Numbered from the stretch's first letter, positions 1-7,282 are shown. The stretch is DNA of 32,091 nt from Candidatus Kryptoniota bacterium (GCA_938074445.1 CALJEK010000014.1:1-32091), one strand, 5' to 3'. Notes: generated by a model from the sequence alone, not told the origin. A program made the numbers and translations.

Positions 1-121
1 CGAGCAAGTAAACCCCCACGTATCTCAATGGTACTTTTCATTGTATGCTAACTATCTTTGATCTCGCTATTACCAAATAGCAATATATACCGGCATACTG
101 AACCCTGTTTAACTTTAATGC
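1..121. other. Left edge, no gene seen
   Basis: This stretch lies downstream of the stop codon of the leftward sugar dehydrogenase gene. I see no convincing coding frame, no strong hairpin followed by a T-run and no RNA gene. The operon may continue beyond the window edge. Confidence 0.5.
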
Positions 122-1447
122 TTATATTCCTCTCCCCAAAGCAACATATTTTACCTTTTCGCCCAATTTTTTAGGATCAAGTATTCGCCAGCAATCAATA
201 ATAACTGTAGGTGAGTGAAAAATATAACTCTCTATCGCTTCTTTTAATTTGATGTCACGATGCATTAATACAATAACCCCTGCCTTCTCTAAACAATCTT
301 TTATAGAACTCATATATTCTACCGCGCTACCAAATATCACTCTTGTATTATCAATTGCAAGTGGATCATAGGCTATAACCTCAATGTCATACTTCAATAA
401 CTCTTGAATTAATTTTATCGCTGGTGACTCTGTAATTACCGGAGTATTTGGGACAAAAGATAGACCCAAAATTCCAACTGTTTTATTGCTATGCTCTTTT
501 AGTTCTGATAAAACAATTCTAAGGAGGTTTTCATCTTGAAATTTATTAACTTTCTCAACCGCTTGAATTATCTCTGCTTGAACGTTATATTTTTGGGCAA
601 GGGTTAGATATGCTTTTGTATCTCGTGGAAAGCATGTGCCTCCAAAGGAAAGCCCACCTTGAAAATAATAAGGCGATATTCGTTTATCTACACCAATTGC
701 CTTGGTTATTACATCTACGTCTGCTCCAGGTATACGTTCACAAAGGTTTGATATGGAATTTGCAAAACTTATTTTAACTGTAATATATGAATTTAAACAT
801 ACCTTTGCTAACTCAGCATTTATAAGTGACATCCGAAAAATGGGTGGGTTGTTTTCACACATCTGCTTGTGTATTTCCTCTACAATTTTGCCAGCATCTG
901 CTGAGCTTTCGCCAATAACTACTAAATCAGGATTTAAAAAACCTCTTATCACATTACCAAGCGCAACAAAGTCTGGATCATAACAAACCGAGAAACCATC
1001 ATTAAGTTTTCTTCCTGTAACCCTTTCAAGCAAAGGTATAAACACTTTTTCAGTTGATTCCGGCATAACAGTGCTGCTTATAATAAATAGATGGTGTTCT
1101 TTCTTGCTATTTTTCAATTCATTACCTAATGAGACTAATGCTGATTCTATAAATCTATTAGAGAAACTACCATCGGGATTGCTAGGTGTTGCTACAAGTA
1201 TAAAGGTAACGTCGGTTTTTTCAATTGCCTCCTTATGGTTTGTAGTGGCAATAAGTGTTTTGCCACCATGTCTTGCTAAAAGTTCGTCTAATTTAGGTTC
1301 AAACCATGGAGCTATACCTTGGTTAACTTTCTTTACTACAGATTCTTCAATATCGACTCCTATTACTTTAAAACCTTTTTCAGCAAGGCAACATGCTAAA
1401 CATAAACCTAATTTCCCAAGACCAACAACTGAAATTGAATTAACCAT
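122..1447 (-). CDS. UDP-glucose/GDP-mannose dehydrogenase family protein
   Basis: NAD-dependent 4-electron oxidation of an NDP-hexose to the uronic acid, in the cytoplasm, feeding exopolysaccharide or capsule synthesis. The 441 residues match the family's usual length. The N-terminus has a Rossmann glycine motif (GLGKLGL, about 9-15) followed by VDIEESVV. The central helix NAELAKVCLNSY is near 210-221. The catalytic Cys272 lies in FGGTCFPRD, and a C-terminal NDP-sugar domain follows. The usual NPEFL substrate motif reads DPDFV, so the exact substrate is uncertain. The ATG is preceded by GGAGG at good spacing. It is the last visible gene of the leftward polysaccharide operon, 11 bp after the DUF362 gene. 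The family call is safe; UDP-glucose versus GDP-mannose or UDP-HexNAc is not resolved. Confidence 0.9.
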   Translation of the reverse strand: MVNSISVVGLGKLGLCLACCLAEKGFKVIGVDIEESVVKKVNQGIAPWFEPKLDELLARHGGKTLIATTNHKEAIEKTDVTFILVATPSNPDGSFSNRFIESALVSLGNELKNSKKEHHLFIISSTVMPESTEKVFIPLLERVTGRKLNDGFSVCYDPDFVALGNVIRGFLNPDLVVIGESSADAGKIVEEIHKQMCENNPPIFRMSLINAELAKVCLNSYITVKISFANSISNLCERIPGADVDVITKAIGVDKRISPYYFQGGLSFGGTCFPRDTKAYLTLAQKYNVQAEIIQAVEKVNKFQDENLLRIVLSELKEHSNKTVGILGLSFVPNTPVITESPAIKLIQELLKYDIEVIAYDPLAIDNTRVIFGSAVEYMSSIKDCLEKAGVIVLMHRDIKLKEAIESYIFHSPTVIIDCWRILDPKKLGEKVKYVALGRGI

Positions 1448-1458
1448 TTAAACCTCCG

Positions 1459-2958
1459 TTAATTATTGTGATTTGTTACTTCAATATGACCTATCCATCC
1501 AGGGTAAGGTTTAAAATTAAAAAATTTATTCGATTTGTCTCTCAAACAATTTCTAATCATCTCATCAGATGAAAGGACATCAATATCCTCAAGATTCTTC
1601 AACCCGTAGTTACTATTGGATGACAAAAGATATGTAAATTGTTTAAGCTTCATAGGATCAAAACCCATAAGCCTTGTAGTGACAAGATCTACAGCAAGAA
1701 AATTATCTCCACCAATTAATACACCAACTGGTTTTGGGTCAGGGACTAAAGGACCTTTGTTTTCACCACCAATTATGCCATCAACTATTGAAAATAATTT
1801 TCTTTGTATAGAATCATGGATTTGACCATTTTTATCAGCGAAATGAATTATTTTCATTAAATCAACAACCATTCTCCAAGCGGTGTCATTACCATACCAA
1901 TTACCGGCATCGAATAATCTTTTTTCATCCGCAACCTTTACTCCTAAAGGTTTAACAAGTTTTAAATATAAAAATCCATAGATAATTCTATGTGGTATCT
2001 CCCATAAAATAGAATTTTTTGCAAGGAATGTGTCATACATCCAACGCTCAAATTTTATGATTTTCTGTTCTACCGGGGTCAAAAACCCATCTGGGAACTG
2101 ATCACCTCCTTCGCTGGGTGTTCCTAAAGTATAGTGAACAATTAAATTTTTATTAGTAGCTATCCCAACTAACCCTTTCCCATTTAATGTAACACCAACT
2201 TTTTTGTGAACCTTCATTTTAGGTAAGGAAATCAACACATCAGCTGATAAAATTGTCTTAGATATTTCATATTCCTGCCTTTCGCCCAAATGATGCAAAA
2301 TTGCTTCCTGTCTATGATACACCGCACCATAAAATTTTTTAGGATTCGGATGAGAATAGTATGCACTTTCCTTTCCAAGATTTATCTTTATACTACCTTT
2401 AGGGTCCCCAGGCAATTTTCTTTTACATGACGGCATATGTAAGCTCTTAGACCAATAGTTTCTCAAATCAAGAAGTTTTACCGAAACCCCGGAATAGGAA
2501 GAATAAAAGTCTACAACTTTATCTAATCCAGTTACTTCTATTAATTCCTTAAAATTGCAATTATATTGAGGGGCATCAGCAATTATAATCTCCCCATCTC
2601 CTTGTAGTGCTATCCAGCAATAATCAATTACTGCTCTAATAAGTGACGGGTGGGTGATAATTGAGTATATATCCTTACCTTCAAAATGACGACTGAGTAC
2701 AAAATTTGGTTTTATTACCACTACCATTCCAGGTTTTATGAATTCACCTAATGGATTCCATCTATTTTTACCATAATTTTCAATATCGTAACCCAAGATA
2801 TAAAATAAATCTCTTAAAGCATCGTAAACATAATTTGGTTCAGAAGATAAATTATCACGAAAAGGATACTCAGGATAAGGGGCTGAAGGATTATATGGTG
2901 GGATAGATGGATATACAGGTTTTTTTGCTTGAATAACACCAACCTTAACTTTTTTCAT
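1459..2958 (-). CDS. DUF362 domain-containing protein
   Basis: A 499-residue protein of the DUF362 family. Recognisable stretches are VVIKPNFV near 81-88, the LPKMKVHKKVGVTLNGKGLVG region in the middle, and IGGDNFLAVDLVTTRLMG near 415-432. Family members are uncharacterised or only loosely linked to redox and metal functions. This one has no ferredoxin-type Cys clusters, unlike DUF362-4Fe4S fusions. There is no signal peptide or membrane segment, so it is probably cytoplasmic. Its ATG overlaps the capK-like stop by 4 bp (ATGA), with AGGTGA just upstream, so the two are translationally coupled. Position between a CapK-like enzyme and a sugar dehydrogenase suggests a role in modifying a polysaccharide or its precursor; that role is inference. 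Confidence 0.85.
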   Translation of the reverse strand: MKKVKVGVIQAKKPVYPSIPPYNPSAPYPEYPFRDNLSSEPNYVYDALRDLFYILGYDIENYGKNRWNPLGEFIKPGMVVVIKPNFVLSRHFEGKDIYSIITHPSLIRAVIDYCWIALQGDGEIIIADAPQYNCNFKELIEVTGLDKVVDFYSSYSGVSVKLLDLRNYWSKSLHMPSCKRKLPGDPKGSIKINLGKESAYYSHPNPKKFYGAVYHRQEAILHHLGERQEYEISKTILSADVLISLPKMKVHKKVGVTLNGKGLVGIATNKNLIVHYTLGTPSEGGDQFPDGFLTPVEQKIIKFERWMYDTFLAKNSILWEIPHRIIYGFLYLKLVKPLGVKVADEKRLFDAGNWYGNDTAWRMVVDLMKIIHFADKNGQIHDSIQRKLFSIVDGIIGGENKGPLVPDPKPVGVLIGGDNFLAVDLVTTRLMGFDPMKLKQFTYLLSSNSNYGLKNLEDIDVLSSDEMIRNCLRDKSNKFFNFKPYPGWIGHIEVTNHNN

Positions 2959-4274
2959 AAATCACCTATATCTAACTTCAATTCTTGTACTAAAAATCTA
3001 TGTTTGCCACGAGCTGTTGGAGGTATATCATTAACTTCTTGCATTATCAAATCAACATCATCCCCAAGTTTAACAAGCAGTCTTTTTCTTATGTTTTCTA
3101 TAACATCTGAACTTAAACTGCCCTTAGGAATATACCTGAAAACGACAACACCCTTTTCACGCTGATAAAATTGAAACTGCTTTATAGGATCAAAAATATC
3201 ATCGTGCATATTTATCGCAGTCATCGATATATACCGATTCTTCTTTGTTACTATGAATTCTTGAAGCCTTCCCTCAATCCTTTCCCATAGCTGATACGGT
3301 CTCCCACATGAAGGGCAGCCAAAACCTTTAAAAATAGCAAAGTCACGGGTTTTATATCTAATAAAGGGGGTATTATACATTAAGAAAGAGGTACCAACAA
3401 TTTCTCCCATCTGGCCAGGCTGTGTAACTATATTTCCATTTTTATCAACTAATTCCGCATATCCATATTGAGGTAATACATGATATATATCCTCATATTC
3501 ACAATAACCAGCTAATACAGCCATCTCGTAGTGTCCATAATGGCTAAAAACCCTTGCTCTAAAAATTTCCTTAAAAAGTTCTTTTTGATAGTCATAAAGA
3601 TTTTCAGAAGCACATAAAATTCCTCTAACCTGCGGAAAATCTTTTCCTGTTTCTTTTAAATATTTAGCAAATATATACAAAGACGAAGGATAACCTTTCA
3701 AAAATTCAGGTTGAAATTCAAAAGCCTTCTTTCTGTAAATTTCCATTTGCTCAGGAATTAAATAATATGAAGAACATCTAAGTTCATTAAATTCAGGATA
3801 AAATTCCGTATGATCTTCTGTATTTATTGGTATGCCTCGAAACACCATTTGTCTTACTCCTTCTTTCCAGCCAACTCTATAATATTGATAAGCCTTTGAG
3901 GCTAATTCTCTTGCAAATGCTTTCTTATCACGATAAAAACCAAAAGGAATTCCGGTACTTCCACCTGTTGTTACATACTCCATATCTTCAGTAGGATAGG
4001 TGAACTCTTTTAAATTATCACGGATAATTTCCTTCTCTATGAAAGGAAATTTTCTGAAGTTATCAAATGTTAGTGCATCAATATCGTTTGGTTCAATGCC
4101 CACACTTTTATATAACTTTCTATATCCAGGCACGTTTTCAATAGCATGTTTTATGACCTTCCTTAATTGTTCTAATTGATACTTCTCAATTTCCTCCCTC
4201 GACCAATGCTCCGAGGCTTTCAAAAATTCTATCCATTCAATATAATATGGATTTTGTAAATCTTTATGAATCAT
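2955..4274 (-). CDS. CapK/PaaK-like adenylate-forming enzyme
   Basis: Member of the phenylacetate-CoA ligase / CapK branch of the ANL superfamily, 439 residues. It should activate a carboxylate as an acyl-AMP, possibly for transfer to a sugar. The ATP-loop motif VTTGGSTGIP is at about 101-110. SHYGHYEMAVLA follows in the middle, and the hinge-like IRYKTRDFAIF precedes a CPSCGRP segment typical of CapK proteins. The C-terminal lid carries PPTARGKHRF. CapK homologues are common in capsule and EPS loci, which fits the neighbours (GDP-mannose 3,5-epimerase-like upstream, DUF362 overlapping by 4 bp downstream). The ATG at 4274 has no obvious Shine-Dalgarno. The substrate is unknown; a catabolic phenylacetate role is unlikely here because no paa genes are present. 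Confidence 0.88.
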   Translation of the reverse strand: MIHKDLQNPYYIEWIEFLKASEHWSREEIEKYQLEQLRKVIKHAIENVPGYRKLYKSVGIEPNDIDALTFDNFRKFPFIEKEIIRDNLKEFTYPTEDMEYVTTGGSTGIPFGFYRDKKAFARELASKAYQYYRVGWKEGVRQMVFRGIPINTEDHTEFYPEFNELRCSSYYLIPEQMEIYRKKAFEFQPEFLKGYPSSLYIFAKYLKETGKDFPQVRGILCASENLYDYQKELFKEIFRARVFSHYGHYEMAVLAGYCEYEDIYHVLPQYGYAELVDKNGNIVTQPGQMGEIVGTSFLMYNTPFIRYKTRDFAIFKGFGCPSCGRPYQLWERIEGRLQEFIVTKKNRYISMTAINMHDDIFDPIKQFQFYQREKGVVVFRYIPKGSLSSDVIENIRKRLLVKLGDDVDLIMQEVNDIPPTARGKHRFLVQELKLDIGDL

Positions 4275-4308
4275 AGTTAAAATTTAAGTTTTTTACGGTA
4301 CTTATCCT

Positions 4309-5289
4309 TTATCTAATACCTAAACTTTTCTTAACTTGTTCTTCAACCCATTTATAAGTTATTTTCAAGCCTTCTTTTAAAGGCATCGAAGGAGCCCAGC
4401 CTAGTTTTTCCTTGATTAATCTATTGTCGGAATTTCTACCCCTCACTCCCTGAGGGCCCGGCACATGAACGATCTTTAACTTTTTTCCTGCAATATTCAT
4501 GATCATTTCTGCCAACTGGTCAATAGTGACCATTTCTTCAGAACCGATATTTACAGGACCAGTCCAATTTGATCTCATTAACCTTAAAGTTCCTTCTATG
4601 CATTCATCTATATACAAGAAAGAGCGGGTCTGCTTACCATCGCCCCATACTTCTATATAATCTTCACCTTTAAGTATAGCGGTTGCCACTTTTCTACACA
4701 AAGCAGCAGGCGCCTTTTCCCTGCCCCCTATCCAGGTTCCCTCAGGCCCAAAGATATTGTGATATCTTGCTATTCTTACTTCCATACCATAATTTCTATG
4801 ATACGCCAAATACAGCCTTTCGCTAAAAAGTTTTTCCCAACCATACTCACTATCGGGTGCCGCAGGATACGCTGAGTCTTCTGAACACTTCGGATTATTA
4901 GGGTCTTCTTGATTGTATTTAGGATATATACAGGCTGATGAGGAATAAAATATCCTCTTGATATTTCTCCTGTAGCATGCATCAAGCATGTTAAGATTAA
5001 TCAATGCTGAGTTATGCATAATATCAGCATCATTATCACCTGTAAACACATACCCAGCACCTCCCATATCCGCTGCAAGTTGATACACCTCATCAAATTT
5101 AGTATCTACGATACTTCTGCAAAAATAAGGGTCTCTTAAATCTCCAATAACAAAATCATCTGCTTCAGTTTCACTAAACTCAGGATATTTTAAATCAACT
5201 CCTCTGACCCAATATCCCTCTCTCTTGAGTCTCTTTACAAGGTGACTCCCAATAAAACCACCTGCTCCACAAACTAAAGCTTTCTTCAT
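4309..5289 (-). CDS. GDP-mannose 3,5-epimerase-like NAD-dependent epimerase
   Basis: Extended SDR enzyme of 326 residues, close in motif to GDP-mannose 3,5-epimerases (GDP-mannose to GDP-L-galactose/gulose). NAD-binding GAGGFIGSH is at about 8-16, LAADMGGAGYV at 71-81, SSACIYP at 117-123, the YxxxK pair is Y149/K153, and the diagnostic GTWIGGREKAPAALCRK spans 184-200. Residues equivalent to the known catalytic Ser, Cys, Tyr, Lys and second Lys are S118, C120, Y149, K153 and K192. WGDGKQTRSFLYIDEC follows at 215-230. The protein is slightly shorter than plant GME. An AGGA lies just before the ATG. It is the first intact gene after two decayed ones, so it may now be the first functional product of the operon. 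Another SDR epimerase activity cannot be excluded. Confidence 0.85.
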   Translation of the reverse strand: MKKALVCGAGGFIGSHLVKRLKREGYWVRGVDLKYPEFSETEADDFVIGDLRDPYFCRSIVDTKFDEVYQLAADMGGAGYVFTGDNDADIMHNSALINLNMLDACYRRNIKRIFYSSSACIYPKYNQEDPNNPKCSEDSAYPAAPDSEYGWEKLFSERLYLAYHRNYGMEVRIARYHNIFGPEGTWIGGREKAPAALCRKVATAILKGEDYIEVWGDGKQTRSFLYIDECIEGTLRLMRSNWTGPVNIGSEEMVTIDQLAEMIMNIAGKKLKIVHVPGPQGVRGRNSDNRLIKEKLGWAPSMPLKEGLKITYKWVEEQVKKSLGIR

Positions 5290-5319
5290 AGATAATTTCC
5301 TAATCTTAATTTTTAAGTT

Positions 5320-5820
5320 TCAAGCCTTTACTACTTTTTCAAGGTATTTTTTATTCTTTATTAAATTTCTTGTATCAATAATCAAGTTTGAATGTTCTCC
5401 TAATAAAATCTGGATCATAGGCACTATGATCTGTAACCACTATCACGCAATCGAATTTTTTAAGATTCTCTGGAAGAAGTTCAACTGGCTTTTTTTATAC
5501 TCATATCTGGCTGGCGATATTTGTCAAGTGGAGTAGGAACGCAGATGATAATGCAATCCATAGATGACAGCTGACTGAAGTCAGTTGTTGGAGTAAAATT
5601 TGCTTTGTATTGCACCAAAAAAAGAAGAGTCAATATGTTTGATATAGCTTTTGCCTTCCTTAAGCATCTCAACTTTTTTAGGATCAATATCAAAACCTGT
5701 AACCTCAAAACCTGCCTTAGAAAATTCGATAACAAGAGGAAGGCCAACATAACCAAGCCCGATAATTCCAATTTTTGCTTGTTTTGATTTTATTTTTTGA
5801 ATTAAAAAATCGTGCGACAT
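5320..5820 (-). pseudogene. Decayed UDP-HexNAc 6-dehydrogenase (WecC/WbpA type), internally deleted
   Basis: Remains of a sugar-nucleotide 6-dehydrogenase normally about 430 residues long. The ATG at 5820 opens a clean N-terminus: [14 protein letters not shown], the NAD motif, then GFDIDPKKV and SYIKHIDSS. Near 5600-5625 the frame changes in T-rich runs, and the other frame continues TPTTDFSQL...[20 protein letters not shown]. At a 7-A run (about 5493-5499) the frame shifts again straight into the C-terminal part VELLPENL...DCVIVVTDHSAYDPDF. A last shift near 5370 reaches LIIDTRNLIKNKKY and a stop at 5320-5322. Roughly 270 central residues, including the catalytic Cys region, are absent. Some shifts are in homopolymers and could be sequencing errors, but the large deletion cannot be explained that way. 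Confidence 0.85.
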
Positions 5821-5870
5821 CAGGATTAATTCTTCTTAAATTTATTTAATTACTTAAACCCCATTGCTAG

Positions 5871-5966
5871 TCAAAGCCTACCAACTACTTCGTATCCCTC
5901 TTTCAAAAGAAACTCCGTCACCTTCCAGCCAATAAACCCAGCACAACCTGTAACCAAGATGCACAT
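5871..5966 (-). pseudogene. N-terminal remnant of an NAD-dependent sugar epimerase
   Basis: A 31-codon frame starting ATG at 5966 with AAAGG a few bases upstream. It reads MCILVTGCAGFIGWKV and then a short helix ending EGYEVVGRL before TGA at 5871-5873. This is the beta1-alpha1-beta2 Rossmann start of an extended SDR epimerase, with the GxxGxxG glycines intact. The rest of the gene is missing. It lies between leader copy A and the decayed 6-dehydrogenase, so it was probably the first gene of the ancestral polysaccharide operon, perhaps a UDP-glucuronate or UDP-GlcNAc epimerase. It cannot make an enzyme. Confidence 0.75.
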
Positions 5967-6046
5967 TCGTTTTACCTTTAAATGATTTAAACGGTAATAG
6001 CCAAGATTAATATATAGCAACACACGAGACTTAACTTATCCTCCAG

Positions 6047-6059
6047 ACACGCTACCGCC
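6047..6059 (-). promoter_or_regulatory. ops/JUMPstart-like element, copy A
   Basis: The minus strand reads GGCGGTAGCGTGT. The ops element that recruits the NusG paralogue RfaH in enterobacteria has the core GGCGGTAG followed by a variable pair and TG, and typically lies in the untranslated leader of surface-polysaccharide operons. Here it sits about 67 nt after the predicted transcription start, before a polysaccharide operon. Immediately upstream on the transcript is a hairpin with arms GGGAG and CTCCC (6081-6077 with 6067-6063). No RfaH-like gene is visible in the window. Confidence 0.7.
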
Positions 6060-6132
6060 ATTGGGAGCCCCTTGATCTCCCTAAAATTTAAAACCAATGT
6101 ATGATGATAAGTTAACATCAACCTTAATGCAT

Positions 6133-6161
6133 AATATAATAAATTTCTCAATTCCTGTCAA
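6133..6161 (-). promoter_or_regulatory. Sigma70-like promoter of leader A
   Basis: On the minus strand, TTGACA (6161-6156) and TATATT (6138-6133) are separated by 17 bp. The predicted transcription start is near 6126, reading into the hairpin, the ops-like motif and the polysaccharide genes. The hexamers and spacing are repeated exactly in copy B. Confidence 0.75.
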
Positions 6162-6200
6162 GTTCTAAAATACCTCGCTCAAGAAATTCATTGTTTCAAT

Positions 6201-6874
6201 CTACCATTCAAAACTTTGAACCACTATTACCCCCTTCTCCTCAGCAAACTTAAGAACTTTTTTTAACGCAAAATGTGTAACCAATACGCGAACTATATCC
6301 CTATCCGGATATTCCTCACTCACAATCCTAACCTTTTCCTCAAGCTCGTCAAAAACTTCAACATCATCAAGTTTTGTCTTTGCCTCACCAACTATAACAA
6401 CTTCCTCACCATCTCTCTTGCCCAACCCAAGATATTTATCTCCTTCCCACCTAATTCCGTCCTTACAAATTTTTCCGTAATCTCTATCCCATATCTTTCC
6501 CTTAAAACCTTTGGCAACATCCTGTATGCCTCGTTTTCAAAAGCGTAACCAAAACTATTTGACAATCCACCAACTTGAACTTGAAGATTCCTTACAGCAA
6601 TCGTCAACTTCCTTACTTCTTCTTCAGTCTTTCTTTGTGCTTCTGCAAGCTTATCTATCGATTCCCACACTCTGTTAAAATTCTCTTCTGTGAGCTTCCT
6701 AAAAGTACTAAGTTCCTCTTCCGTTCTTTTTTGTGCCTTTGCTAATTCCCCAATTATTGCTTTAACCTCGGAGAAATCCTCCCTACTGATATAAACAGAC
6801 CTTATATGCTCATCAACTATCTCAATTATTTTCTTTCTTAATGAAGGCGTTATTTTAAGTGTTGATTTCGCCAA
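6201..6874 (-). pseudogene. DUF3782-type PD-(D/E)XK nuclease-like protein, single frameshift
   Basis: Two frames together give a protein of about 224 residues. The first (TTG at 6874 to stop at 6392) has an N-terminal helix, two heptad-like coiled-coil repeats (ELAKAQKRTEEEL and KLAEAQRKTEEEV), VGGLSNSFGYAFENEAYRMLP, then EITEKFVRTELGGKEINIL. The second frame picks up as GKRDGEEVVIVGEAKTKL and ends VIVVQSFEW at 6201. EIN followed by VVIVGEAK is the expected PD-(D/E)XK core. One extra T in GGTTGGGC (about 6415-6425) would restore a single frame, so this is a 1-base loss or a sequencing error. The TTG start is the only good one, since an in-frame TAA lies 24 bp upstream. Proteins of this type are common in thermophiles and archaea; their role is unknown. 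The gene follows leader copy B. Confidence 0.8.
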
Positions 6875-6976
6875 GGTGCCGTTTATCTTTTCTTAACGGA
6901 TTCGTATAAAGAATAAAAAAACATTTGCTAATTATCAAATTAAAACTTGTCCTCTTTCTAAAATTTTGTAAAGTTA

Positions 6977-6989
6977 ACACGCTACCGCC
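6977..6989 (-). promoter_or_regulatory. ops/JUMPstart-like element, copy B
   Basis: The minus strand again reads GGCGGTAGCGTGT, about 64 nt after the predicted start of transcription and three bases past the hairpin. Exact preservation of the 13-mer in two otherwise diverged leaders suggests selection on this sequence or a recent duplication. Confidence 0.7.
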
Positions 6990-7059
6990 ATTGGGAGTTC
7001 TTAACTCCCCCCTCAAATTAAACCGATATGAAAATGTTAACTCCATAAATTGCAAATAC

Positions 7060-7088
7060 AATATAATAAATTTTTCAATACCTGTCAA
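7060..7088 (-). promoter_or_regulatory. Sigma70-like promoter of leader B
   Basis: TTGACA at 7088-7083 and TATATT at 7065-7060 on the minus strand, with a 17-bp spacer, identical in both hexamers to copy A. The predicted start is near 7053. Confidence 0.75.
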
Positions 7089-7106
7089 GACCCCCTATGT
7101 GACCAA

Positions 7107-7122
7107 TGTGACTTCAATCACA
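7107..7122. promoter_or_regulatory. CRP/FNR-type palindrome
   Basis: TGTGA, six bases (CTTCAA), TCACA: a perfect match to the CRP-family half-site consensus. A further TGTGA half-site starts at 7098. The centre (7114.5) is about 61.5 bp upstream of the predicted start of leader B, the classical class I activator position. The distance to the divergent tRNA promoter start is about 91 bp. Which regulator binds, if any, cannot be told from the window. Confidence 0.5.
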
Positions 7123-7170
7123 TCTTGCATCCGCATTGATCAAGCTTTAATTTTTGTTAACTTTTAAGCA

Positions 7171-7199
7171 TTGAAATTTAACTTCGGATTTGTTATAAT
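7171..7199 (+). promoter_or_regulatory. tRNA-Arg promoter
   Basis: TTGAAA (7171-7176), 17 bp, TATAAT (7194-7199). The predicted start is near 7206, just before the mature tRNA 5' end at 7209. It may also serve pdxJ, which begins 30 bp after the tRNA with no clear promoter between. Confidence 0.8.
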
Positions 7200-7208
7200 T
7201 TAACAAAA

Positions 7209-7282
7209 GCGCCTGTAGCTCAACCGGATAGAGCGTGGGCCTCCGGAGCCCAAGGCTGCGGGTTCAAATCCCGCCAGGCGCG
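7209..7282 (+). tRNA. tRNA-Arg (anticodon CCG)
   Basis: A complete 74-nt cloverleaf: acceptor GCGCCTG pairs with CAGGCGC. The D stem is GCTC/GAGC, the anticodon stem TGGGC/GCCCA encloses loop CTCCGGA (anticodon CCG), and the T stem GCGGG/CCCGC encloses TTCAAAT. The discriminator is G. CCA is not encoded. It sits at the boundary between the accessory polysaccharide region and housekeeping genes. Confidence 0.97.

Larger units (their letters stand above)
6047..6162 (-). repeat. Leader repeat copy A (promoter + hairpin + ops)
   Basis: Same orientation and layout as the segment at 6977-7089. The two share a 21-base identical block at the downstream end (6047-6067 here) and a near-identical promoter block of about 30 bases at the upstream end (6131-6162 here). 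The roughly 65 bp between the blocks are diverged. Conservation is therefore concentrated on the promoter, the hairpin and the ops-like motif, not on a coding sequence. It reads leftward into the polysaccharide operon. Confidence 0.85.
6977..7089 (-). repeat. Leader repeat copy B (promoter + hairpin + ops)
   Basis: Second copy of the leader found at 6047-6162, in the same orientation. The hairpin is longer here: arms GGGAGTT and AACTCCC with a 3-nt loop (6993-7009). About 100 nt of AT-rich untranslated sequence follow before the DUF3782 gene at 6874. An open frame can be read through this segment from the TTG of the -35 box, but it has no homology or proper start and I do not count it as a gene. 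Confidence 0.85.

Noticed and set aside
6181-6207. GTTT...ATTGAAAC pattern resembling a CRISPR repeat end
   Set aside because: It occurs once only and overlaps the end of the DUF3782 frame; no repeat-spacer series exists anywhere in the window.
6855-7088. 77-residue frame running through leader B
   Set aside because: It begins at the TTG of the -35 box, crosses the promoter, hairpin and ops motif, and has no homology or ribosome site. Its composition fits non-coding AT-rich DNA.
7090-7208. Attachment site (tRNA 3' end duplication) for a genomic island at tRNA-Arg
   Set aside because: I found no copy of the tRNA 3' end elsewhere in the window and no integrase, and the accessory region lies on the 5' side of the tRNA.
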